This document shows, piece by piece, positions 1-10,700 of a DNA stretch of 64,000 bases (position 1 is its first letter; every line of letters starts with the position of its first letter). The notes beneath the pieces were generated by a model. The model was not told the DNA's origin, did no database searches, and was given only the letters and a program-made list of their open reading frames with translations. The stretch comes from Cristatella mucedo (Eukaryota; Bryozoa; Phylactolaemata; Cristatellidae). The stretch covers positions 203,001 through 267,000 of the forward strand of contig WPIO01000124.1 of assembly GCA_009760855.2 (NCBI GenBank), in the 5' to 3' direction. Made by a program: the position numbers and the translations under genes.

Positions 1-794
1 CAGGCTTTGGGAACATATAAACTAAATGCAGGGTACTCCAACGGCTAAACGATATGGCTAAACGATTCGACTCAGATCAGCGGATTGAACAATTCTTCAC
101 CTGGTGGGGTATACACATATCAGATGTGTTGACTGTTCAAAGTCGTTCAATATCAGTTGAAAATTGCTAGACATGAAGGTTTAGGCCAAGATATCGTTGT
201 CTTTCAAAAAAGAATATTATTTAAAATTAAGGTCTCATACTGCCGTCAGACACGATACAAGAGATTTTTCTAGCAGAGACTGACTCTTAAGACTTTCTTA
301 CGAAACTGATTTATTACTGTTTTCAATCCTGCTGCTCAATTGGCTAGTAGGCTCGTCTGTGACGCTGCATGCTTGACGTATGTTTTGAGTGATATCCAGC
401 TTACGAAGTCAAGAGATTCTGACTTTGCCACATAAGCTCATTGCACTCACGTACGTTTAAGTCTTTCTATGTATCAAAACTATCTTCCTGCATGACTACT
501 TGCCTAGAACCATTGAAAGCCTTGGTATCCAGTGAAAACTCCATGCAGGTGTCGGTGAAAAGGCACAACTATACCATAATCATCAAAAATACAGTTCCTA
601 GCTTATTTGCATAATATCGCTTTAAGCTCGTCAGCACCGAAGGGTTGGAAACCTTCTAAGAATGCTCTCCCCCTTCTGCGAGCCCTGCCTCTCACATTAG
701 ACTTACCACTTTCACTCACCAGTATCTCCTGTGCGTAGCCACCCCCTGGTCCGATTGTATAATTGCTTGCACAAAGACGAACTTGGTGTAGTGC
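1..794. other. No gene recognised
   Basis: All frames are short and broken. I see no domain motif, tRNA-like head or clear repeat. Confidence 0.5.
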
Positions 795-985
795 TGGAGA
801 GTGTTCTCTAGCATCCTAAAAGCCTACGCAGCCTTTGGTACGGATACGGTCTCCAAAAGACGTCATCGTGCAATAAGGAAAGGAAAAGCGTAGCTTAGTC
901 AGGAGGACGGTCAGCGAATTGAGTAACATGGAAGTAACAGCGCAGGACGACTGGAAAAAGATATGCCAGAATCAGCAGCGCGTGA
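795..985 (-). mobile_element. LINE-A fragment (degenerate)
   Basis: On the minus strand this matches the C-terminal coding end of LINE-A seen at 62.1-62.3 kb, including the stretch from GCCTACGCAGCC to the block with GGAAGTAACAGCGCAGGACG. It is heavily mutated. Confidence 0.55.
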
Positions 986-1489
986 GAAAGTTGTTACGTT
1001 TTTTTTACAATGAAGAGCCCACTCACATAAAGGCCACCACTCAGGAGCTTAAAGGACGCATAATTATGTCGCCAGTGCATTGTAATTAGGAACGTCAAAG
1101 AGGTTATCCAATCTCATCATAGCGAAGTACAACTTTAAATTGTTGGTCCGCAGAGATGGCCCATTAGACAAACTAGTACTGCTATGAAATTATGAGCCAT
1201 ATAATTACTTAAATTAAAATAAAACTGGTTTCTTGGGTTGATTGAAGAGTTAGCCATGCGTTTTGCACCTTAGCAACAGCAGGTTCTATTCAGAGTGGCC
1301 ATACAATATTGTCTAAGTAGCGTTCGAGAGCTGAATGTTACGAAATGAGCAGGAACTATTCGCGAGCCCTTTGCGAATAAAGGTATACCTACATTTGAGG
1401 CCACCCACGCTGAGAGGTTCTGCAAAGTCTGATAGCAGACAAGGACGTTTATTAGGTCAACCGCAGGAGTCCACGGAGTCCCTTGCGGC

Positions 1490-1776
1490 CATCAACACAC
1501 CTATTTAGGACAGCATTTAGTGGGTCCCTGTGATTCGTCCTTCACGTGCTTATGCGTGCTGACACTGTGCATGCTGCCACTAACCACATTTGCATGCTGA
1601 CCCTGCGCATGTCACCCCTAACCATGTTATTCGTTTTGTTTGTTTTTCAAGCATGATTTTACTTACCATTTAATTACATTTCCCTTTGCAGCAGATGTAA
1701 AGCGCCTAGAAAGAGATTAAGTTCTCTGAGGGCGCTTTATCAAGTACATTATTATTATTATTATTATTATTATTAA
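1490..1776 (+). mobile_element. LINE-B 3' end with hairpin tail
   Basis: It holds the LINE-B 3' UTR (GTGCTGACACTGTGCATG, repeated GCATGCTGACCC type blocks) and the conserved hairpin TGTAAAGCGCC...GGGCGCTTTA, followed by ATT repeats. No coding part is present. Confidence 0.8.
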
Positions 1777-2059
1777 CCTGACTGAGTGATTGAGCAGCAA
1801 CTGCCTCGGGCAGCTGGAGCAGGTCATAAGAGAGTGGACTTCTTACTGAGCTAAGGCAACACTTCGGACCGATACAAAGAGCGATGCAAGTCACTTTTTT
1901 AAAGGGCGATTTGTTCATTTAGTATATACAGGTATTTGGTCTCAAACAGCATCGGCATCTGAAATCAAAATGTAGGAAGACCAATGGAGATCCAAAAAAA
2001 CTTCTCAATTGGCAATCGCCAACCGCAATCAAGGCTTTCTTTTATTTTTTTGCAGATGA

Positions 2060-3250
2060 CGCGTAGCGACGCTTGTGCTTTGGCTTTGACCTTTTCCCTG
2101 CCTTCAAGGATCTTACACTCTATCAGCTTTCTTATGTCATGTAATGTTGACACTCGCACTCGGACAGCAGCGAACTTTCTCAACTTTACCGACGATAAAA
2201 CCAACTTTCTAATTATGGGCAAACCTCTTGTCACTTGGAAATATAAAGCCAAGCCCTCTTAATCAGCTCGACCAGCATACGCGGAGCCCCGGTTTCCTCT
2301 TCCAAAGCAGCTTTTCATGTGATGAGCACATCAGTTCCTCAGCCAAGTTGGCCAACTTTCAGTTACTTAAGAGCAGAATTCGGGGTTGCCTAATAAAAGT
2401 CACCACAGCCAAGCTGCTCCGTGCATTCGCGAGGTCCCAACAAGACTTGTGCAACTCGCAGACCCTGGTAGGATCTTCCTGCCTGTGCAATGAGATGATT
2501 GCGGTTGGTGCAAAACTCGTTAGCCAGGCTTATATATCGGAAGCGTGGCAATTGCGACATATGTGATTGCTACCGAATCTGTCCCGGCTGCCTATCCAGC
2601 AACAAGTCAGCTTTCAAGATTGTTTCACTTACGTTTAGGTCTATTTATACTCTTTCTCCGGCCTTTCATTATGAATTCATTTCACACTAGCTCTCCCGTC
2701 ATATCTCTTGCGACTCTGGTCGATCAGGATTCGCCCTCATAATTTGCTTCGACTCCTGTTGGAACCATGCCTTCCATTACTGTTCGCCGCGAGTCTGGAG
2801 CTCATTACCGACTGACAGCCTGTAATTTCCCGGTTTAATGAAATTCAAAAGGATGCTAAAAGCCTACCCGAATACCTCAGCATTTGCTCTGCCCAGGTGA
2901 ATTGTTCTTTGTGTGCCTGTCGGTTTCGAAACTCAGCACGTCTTAACTAAGAGCAGGAGCGATATACTGCTGTGCAGAACCCCAGCAAGCTTCTTTCCTC
3001 AGTGTGTAAAGTGTTTACCTGTGAATGATTTTGTGCATGTTGCCATCCGAGGGCCCTTATAGCAAGCACTGTGAGTACCCGCTGGCGTACCGATTCGGGT
3101 TTGGCTGTCCGTGCTACACGGGTGCTTTTGTATGCGTTTCTAAACATAATATCCTATTTGTCAATAACTCTTGAATCGTTGCTTCTGTTGCAGCGAGATG
3201 TAGAGTGCCTGGATAGAGATTCGGTTCTCATGCAGCACTGAGAAGAAATT
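2060..3250 (+). mobile_element. LINE-B remnant, very degenerate
   Basis: A piece near 2190 reads FTDDKTNFLIMGKP, and 2400-2800 follows the LINE-B C-terminal order with stops. A worn hairpin tail (GATGTAGAGTGCCTGG...) sits at 3195-3250. Confidence 0.55.
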
Positions 3251-3671
3251 ATAGTTTGATTAATATATTAGTGATTATCATTAAGTAGTTAATTTTCAAT
3301 GCACTTAGCTATCTTGTGCACGTGCATCGCATTTGCTTACGCAATCAAGCGTCCGAACACGAGCCCCCAATCAGCGAGACGTAGAAGCGTCGCTTGGATT
3401 GATTCATGTCCGAAAGCGTCTCAAACATTCTCTAAGTTAAGGCTTCCTGATGAAAGCAACTAGTTTATTTCGTGCATGCCACTTTTTCTAGATGAAGGAC
3501 AGCTATCGATTGCACGAGGGCTGGCCGGAATTTGATGCTAGACGGTTCGTCTTGTGAAAGAGCGAGAACTACAAGTATATCGTTTTCTGTGCGTAAACAC
3601 TGTACGCTGATGGTCACATGTATTTAGAAATCTGAATGGAGTTAGCAGACTTAAGCTTAAAGGTCAAAGAT

Positions 3672-3803
3672 TAGCTAATTCAGCAGCCTCATTTATATAG
3701 CGGCAGAAGAACCTTAACGGCTATCGTCACCACTTGGAGTGGGCAATGAAGAATCGCCTGCTGCAGGACTCGAACCCACTTCTACGCCACGGCTGATCTT
3801 AAA
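3672..3803 (-). mobile_element. tRNA-derived SINE-1, truncated
   Basis: Read on the minus strand, the B-box (GGGTTCGAGTCC) and the shared body are present. The tail AATGAGGCTGCTGAATTAGC is at the left end. The A-box part is missing. Confidence 0.72.
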
Positions 3804-5497
3804 GACTTGACGCATCGTGCAGCTTGTGTTAGGGCCGTCGACTTTGAGCCGGGGCTTCCTTGCAGGCGATGTGCAAAGAAGCGAACTGATTTTGTCCCGA
3901 CGGCAACCCGAAAGTACGTGTACCGTCGGCAGATGTATTTGTTAGTTCACTTTTACCATATCTGTGCTGTCCTATCACATCGGAGAGCCAACACAAACTC
4001 TGCATAAGCCAGCGGTCCGAGTCATTGTTAACGCAGGTTTTCTAGAACGGTACTCTCTACTTTTAAAGTAAGCATGGCATGTTTCGAAGGCAGCGGCTGC
4101 GGCAGCTCGTTCCGAAACGTAGCCTGCTACTCGGTCGGAACATCGGCTTTTTTACGTAGGGAATTCTTAACTAGTGGCTCTTTGAATGCCAACGTTTAGA
4201 TTGGCCTATATTCTAGTTTTTTTTATATTAATTTATAACAGTCACGGTACTACAGAACAAGCCACTGGTTCACCATACGAGGATTCTAGTACTTGGATCT
4301 GGCCTCGATGTAGCAATGCAAGGCAATGCTTCAACTTCCCACGGGTGAGATTTACAATCTCCTGCCATGCACATTTGCATACAGCACAGCAGTCTCGTAG
4401 CTCTCTAGCTCTGAAATGTGTCGCAGCGGTCGCAGCAGTACGATCTGATATGAGGGCCTAGCCAGGATTGCTGTTTGAGGATCTGAACTTTGAGTTGATA
4501 GGTATGGCAGAGGGTCAAGGAATTATATCTGAAATTAGCCAAGGAAAATTCTTTAATTCCTTTAAAAACAAGAACTCATATTGATATTTTGTATGTTTAC
4601 TTCACGTAATATGCGTAACTGCTATAAGAAAAACTTGAACTCACGCCTTTGCTTCTGCATCGATCGGCAGGCCACTTTCAACCTGTGTAAGCAGAGCATG
4701 CTACATCGAAACTCTATAAATACGACGCCCCATTCTGAAATCTCGTTTCGCCTCCGTTAGCCGACATTGAACGTGTGAAATGGCGAAACCGTAGCGCTCC
4801 AGCAATCTTTCTAGCCCCCAGGAATTAAAAGAAGCGGTTGCTTGTTCCGGAGAAACCCTTTGAATCAGCGAACCCAAAAACCCTCTAAAGCCGCTATCCA
4901 CGTACTAGAGATTGAATCAGTTCAGTTACTAAATTCTTATGCCAGCTACTACCCTCTCCTAGGAATCAAGACGGTCCATCAGGCGATCAGCCAGCTTTCG
5001 TCGGGGAGGGGGAATAAAGATAAAATAAATATACTGCTCATTTGGGATAACTTTGGTCTCATGCTGGAGCAAACAGGAACGAGCTGTTGAAATGCCAACA
5101 TCACTGGGTGATTTGCAACGGTTTGTACCTGCAAGTCGCCGCCATTTAGCAGCCTACAGAGCTTCATAATTTTTGTTTACTATTTAGCAAATCTTTAATG
5201 CGAGGGTCAAACCAAGAGGCCAGCTTGAAACTAGGAAGCTCTGACGGGACCATCATAGGCCAGGAGGCTCTCTCTGGAGACCGACCCTGAAGCTTCGCGT
5301 TAAATGTGCACAGCCCGGCAGCCCTTGACTGTTACTCTGGGGAAAAATTCTTTAGCTCCTTTTAAAAAGAAACCATTGAATGTTGTGAAGTGGCGTTAAG
5401 AGAAATTTTTCAGATCGGTGAGAAACTTTTCGCAGGTCTCCGAAGGGAAGATGAGAGAGCGGCACTTTTTGGCCAGCGGCTTAAACCAATGTAATTG
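3804..5497. other. No gene recognised
   Basis: Only short frames without domain motifs are present between SINE-1 and the solo LTR. Confidence 0.5.
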
Positions 5498-5501
5498 CTA
5501 T

Positions 5502-6831
5502 TGTAGCACTTGGCTGGCTTTGGCTGAATTTTAGCGCGAACAAGAGCTGTTCGGCGGCGGGCTAGAGCCCCTTTGTCCTGGAGCAGTGAGCCAGAGAGGA
5601 GCGTCAGTGCGGTTAGAGAGGAAGCGCTTAGGAGCAGGCCAGGAAGCTCTGAGACGAGCGGCGGCGATTCGGCCTTTAGAATTGGTCCGATACTCGCGGA
5701 AGCTGCTGATAGATGTTGGCTAGCCTGTCAACCCCCGCCTTCCCTCTTTCCAAGAAAGAATCTTCTGGAACTCATTCGCCATTCAAGCTGGACGGAGGTA
5801 CCCTTCCAGTGGCCTGGGGACGGTAGTAATTCCTTTCTGTAATGGGCCAAGGTGTCCGGGCCCAATACCACTAAGCTCTTGCCCATTGTTCCAGCTAGGT
5901 ATTTAAGAGTCGAGCGACGCTCGCTCTTGGCCTCGTGTCTTTTTGTCTGTGGTCTTCTGTCTTTGGTCCGGCTCCGCCGTCGGACTCGTTTTCTCTGGAA
6001 GCGAGGGAGGAGGGCGGGCTGTTCGCCAGCGATTGTCGGAACAGGACGAGACAGCTCTAGAAGGATTCGGTGGAACCCCACCGAACACGGTCGTATCGCG
6101 CCCGAGCTGGCATTTTGTGTGTTCATTCGTGTTTTTGTGTTTCTTTTGTGTCGTGTGTGTGCGCGCTAGCACGTGCTCTCGGCATAGGGATTTGCCGGCG
6201 CGAGCTAGGCGTAGTTGGCGTGTGTGGAGCTCTAGTTCACCGGGTAGGGTTTAAGCTCCGGGTCGCGCTTCAGTGTGGAGAAGTATTTCCTCCGCAGGAG
6301 TGCTTGAGTTGGCGTGTGTGGAGTATTCCGGTCGCACTGGTGGGAACCGAGTTCTAGTTCACCGGGTAGGGTTTAGACTCCGGTTCGCACTTCAGTGTGG
6401 AGAAGTACTCCCTCCGCTCGAGTGTTTAAGTTGGCGTGTTTGGGGTATTCCCTCGGCACAGGTGGGAACGGATTCCTAGTTCACCGGTTAGGGTTTAGGG
6501 TCCGGGTCGCGCTTAGTGTAGAGGAGTATTCCCTCCGCAAGAGTGTTGAACGTGCGAGGAGTGTGGAGATAAAGCTGAACTAGACGCGCAGCGACTTTGT
6601 GCGCTTGCGAATAAAGTTCAGTAAAATCCCCAATTTGTGTGTCTTGCTTCCAATTCACGCCGCGGACTCACGACCCCTTTTAGTAACGGTAAGCAGGTCA
6701 GCGCCAGAAACGCTCGTTTCGTGGCGGCCAGCTTATTGCGCGTAGGCGCGCACCGAACGGCATTAGGCGATAGGCTACGCCGCTAGGTAAGCGGCAGGTC
6801 AAGCTTACCCCGCCGAGCCTTCGGCGTTACA
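5502..6831 (+). mobile_element. Solo LTR of the LTR-element family
   Basis: The 1330 bp sequence begins TGTAGC, ends GTTACA and is flanked by the 4-base direct repeat CTAT (5498-5501 and 6832-6835). It matches both LTRs of the element at 29.3-33.0 kb along its whole length with scattered differences. A TATTTAAG box at 5900 and an AATAAA at 6610 mark the likely promoter and poly(A) site. No PBS or internal region follows, so it is a solo LTR left by recombination. Confidence 0.9.
6232..6580 (+). repeat. Three tandem 122-bp repeats inside the LTR
   Basis: The start motif CTAGTTCACCGG(G/T)TAGGGTTTA recurs at 6232, 6354 and 6476, a 122-base period, with CCTCCGC blocks at matching places. The same three units occur in the other two LTRs (from about 29996 and 32431). 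Confidence 0.85.
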
Positions 6832-7247
6832 CTATCCCGGATAGCCCCGACCCACCCGCCCCCCAGCCGGCCGGCTCTCTCCGGGAGCTTTAGCCCACTC
6901 CCCAAGGCAGCCTCTCTACGTCCTCGGATCTGTTATGGCTTTTCGATTGAACGGTGCACATTAGTACAGATCCTCCTGACCATTACAAAGCGCTCTGGCG
7001 ACCCAGAGGTATCCGATGAAACGCCTCTCTTACATTTCTCAACCATCATCTTTTGAATTCTCTTGTCCGCGTAATCTGCATCGATGTACGCACTCTCCTA
7101 AGGCCTGGTAAAAGAAAAAGCAGCGGTTTTCACTTTAGCTTGTTAACCCCGCCCCCGTGACAGATCCGTGTATAAGTTTTAATTCTTGTATGTACGTAGT
7201 CTTGACCAGCTAGGCTTTGCAGCCTTGTATCTATTGCATCTCTTCGT

Positions 7248-7285
7248 GGCTGGCTTGAAAGGCTGGCTTGAAAGGCTGGCTTGAC
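7248..7285 (+). repeat. 13-bp tandem repeat
   Basis: GGCTGGCTTGAAA occurs twice in a row, followed by a third partial unit. Confidence 0.7.
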
Positions 7286-7599
7286 TGGCTGATGGCTGTA
7301 GAGAATAGATGTCTTGATATTTGTTTCAAAGTAACTGGGTATGTACCTGCATTTTTTCTATCGGGGTTTCCTGTAATCGACACTACGATAATGGCAAAGT
7401 TTGTCTGATGAAAGAGCCACTTTGAGAGAAAAAAGTACCGCTAACTGCACATCCTCAATCGTAGAGGACCGTTCATTTCATTTCGTATGCTTCTGCACAT
7501 CGGTAGGGAGACCGATGCAGTGGCGCCCGCCAGAAAGCCGACGATCGCTTAACTCTCTGTATATGTATATTTTCACCGCTGCCTGAAACGCCTCCGACT

Positions 7600-7767
7600 T
7601 CAGACATCCTTAGCACCCACAGTGCTCGGACTGAGCGCTGCGCAAGAGCCACCTGCGAAAGTGGCCGTGAACCCGATGTCTTTCTTTTCCAGCTGCCATC
7701 CGCTCTGTCTCACGACGAACACTCCGTTGGCTAGCTGCGAGTTGAACACCAAGTCTGCGTTCCATAC
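7600..7767 (-). CDS. Gene A exon 8: end of the CBM2-like domain and stop
   Basis: The exon is 168 nt including the stop TGA, the same length as in gene B. It starts VWNADLVF and contains GVFVVRQSGWQLEKKDIGFT. The second and third tryptophans and the GF pair fit the CBM2 pattern. I saw no convincing AATAAA signal close downstream. Confidence 0.82.
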   Translation of the reverse strand, partial: VWNADLVFNSQLANGVFVVRQSGWQLEKKDIGFTATFAGGSCAALSPSTVGAKDV

Positions 7768-10700
7768 CTACAAAGAACGAAAGTTAAGGTGCCTGTTCAG
7801 ACAGACAAGAGACATCTTCTATTACGCGGTGCCATTTAGGGTAGCCGGAGGGCAGACCGACACGTACGTCGATGGTCCTCAGCGGACAAGGCAGCTGGAT
7901 CTGGTACTGCATGCTGCCGGCCTTCTTGGCCGCCGGCAAGTCAACCCATACGTTGGCTCCAGCGCCCCAGTAGGACTCGATCCTCGCTGTGAATCCTAAA
8001 AGCAAATCGCGGGCTCGTTTGACCACTGGCCGGTGCATGACCATTAGCATCAAAGGTCAGTTGGCACCGCTCTCTATCCGCCTGCTCTCGAGCTGCTGCT
8101 GCTGCTGCTCGAGCCGGGAGGCAAAGCAACGAGAGAAAGTACCCCCGATGTACATGTCGTCAGGCAATTCGGAATGGTGCACAGACTAGGCAAAGACGAA
8201 TTGCAAAGCGCCACGCAAATAGATAATATGATATGGAGTTGCGTCAGGGGGTCGAGCTAAAGCGAACGGTGTGGGGTGAGTGGGGGGGGGGGGGGGGGGT
8301 TGGTGGTGCAGCAGCAGCTGCTGGCGGCGCGGGCGAGTGGTCTGTTGCATCGAAAAAAACAACTACCAAGGGCGCACGCGTTGCACGCAAAAATCGGGAG
8401 GGGGTGGTTTGAGAGCCACGGGCGGGATAGTTGAAGGCTAAGGAACTGTGGTGGATGCAGGCATACCTGCGGCAGGGCCCACGGCTCCTGTGCACGGCTG
8501 ATCGTTGCAGGCTCGGCTCTCCTTGTCGGCGCCGAAGCACGTGGCTCCGCCGTTCTGCGGCAGCGGGTTGTTGCAGTTCCTCGTCCTCGTCTGCATGCCG
8601 CCACCGCAGGGCTTCGAGCAGCCGCTGAAGTCGGTCCACTGGCCCCAACCTCCATCCACCTTGGCGCCTTGGGGAGCATCCGGCACCGGGACGACGGGCA
8701 CCGGGACGACTGGCGCCGGGTCGACCGCCGAGCCGCCGACTGGCGGCACCGTCACTGTGCGCCGAAGCGAACGATGCGAGTTACGCCAACGACGCTGCCG
8801 GCGGCGTGCAGCCAAAACGCCGGCCGCGAGAGAGTGGGCGAGGGCCTCGAGCTCGGCTCCTCACCTGGGTCGGCTACGGACAGCCCGATCGCTCGCAGGC
8901 GCTGGTCCCTCTCGGCCTTGGACGCGACAACGTCAACTTCGTAGCAGCTCGTGTACGGGTCCTCGCCGCAGTGGAACGTCCACGCCCACAGGAACGTGTA
9001 CCTGCCTGCGAGCAGAGAATGGCGGGCGTAACGATTGCTCGCTGGCAGGTGGCCGGGAAATGCTTTCCCGAAACTTTCAGGCCGTTCGCACGTTCGCGCG
9101 GCCCAGGCGTCTGCGAGACGGCAGGCGCCTGCGGCAGTTCACACGCTCTCTCGATCGTCGCGTCGCTTCTTTCGTCGACATCTTTCGCAGGTAGCTAATA
9201 GCTGCTGCCAATTTTGCTGCTTGCATTCGAACGCAAGGACAGACACCGGGTATTAGTCTCTGCAGCTTCGCCCGCCCCCCCCCCCGCAGCAACTATTAGC
9301 GGTTAGGGCATTGACTCCACCCACTCGGACGATCGCTGCAAACCGACTGGTCGCGCTTTTTCCTACTCTGCACGAATCGGCAGCAACGGCGAGACTTCGG
9401 CCAGCTCAGAGCCGCCGGCTCTTTGTGCGAGTAAACTGCTTTAATTTCCGAGGTGTTAACCTCTCTTTTGTCACTTTTTCGTGCGGATGAGAGAAAGTTA
9501 TTTCTTCTGCTGTCCAGGAAGTCGGGGGACCAAGATTAAACAAACCTCGCGACAGCCGGGCGTCTCCCGTTTGAAAAAGATAATCTGGAGCACTTTGCGG
9601 CCTCGAGGTCGTCGTCGACGTGGGCATGCGGTGACTGGGGGAGGGGCGGGAGGAGGCTGGTCGAGTGCGTCGGCTTCGAAGCGCTCCGTTTTGCTATATC
9701 CGCCCCATCCCGCGATCCCAGAGGGGGCGCAATCGACGCGACTCTCAGAAGTCCGCCCGAGCCCCCTAAAGACGGACTGACCTGGTGCGAGGTCCTTCGG
9801 AACGATCATCGTGTACGTGGCCAGCGCCCTGTCCGTGTTCTCGCAAAACCTGGCCGCGTTCTGGTAGCCGGGCTTGGGATACTTGGTGGTCACCGAGTCG
9901 GGGATGCCGTAGCCGAACGGAGAGACGCCGAAGTCGTACACCAAGTTCCGGCGGAACTCGGACAGCTTGAGGTCGCCCTGACCGTTGACCGGTCCGCGGT
10001 ACACCCAGCTGCCGCAGTCGGGAATGTACTGGTTCGTGCATCTCGGGTCGGCGCCGTGATTCTGTGAAAAGCCGAGCGCTTCCCGAGTCAGCACAGCCGA
10101 CGCGGCTGCCGCCGCAGAAGCCGCGTGTCCTATGCCGGCCGTCGGCGGTCCGAGACGACGCTTGCAGCCCCAGCTTGCGCTCGGCACCGCCGCGAAAGCC
10201 AAGGTGCGACGGGGAAGTCATCGGGCTGCGATGTGCACAGTGTACTGCACTGTTTCCAATTCGCTGCGTCGCACGTGCAGTATAACGCTCCCGCTCATCA
10301 GTAGTGCCGGCGATTACTTCAAGAGCGGCCCTATGGGCCGCGCATGCGCGGTGAGCTACTTAGCGGGTGCGTGCGTATCGTTCGGAGCCGCAACGACGTA
10401 CCTTCATGGGGTGCACGAGAATGACTTTCTGGCCAGCGTAGTAGACGGGATTTGGATACTCGCCAGTATAGCCTCCGGCGTCGTCGCGGGCCGTAATGCA
10501 TGCGTTGTTTTCCGTACCGAAGTGATTGTATCCGGTGTCCACGCCAAAGTCTGCAACGGTTCCGGGCTGGCTTCTGCAGCAACGCTCGCCAGCAGTCGAT
10601 GCACGGGTCACCTGACTACGGCGGCGGCGGCGGCGGTGTCGAGATGAAAGCACCAGCGGGAGCGTAGACGGTACCATTGAGATCCTACCAAAATCCTGCC

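Noticed and set aside
5573-6583. Several ORFs of 60-130 codons in the LTR
   Set aside because: They recur in all three LTR copies only because the DNA is the same; overlapping frames on both strands show no known domain.
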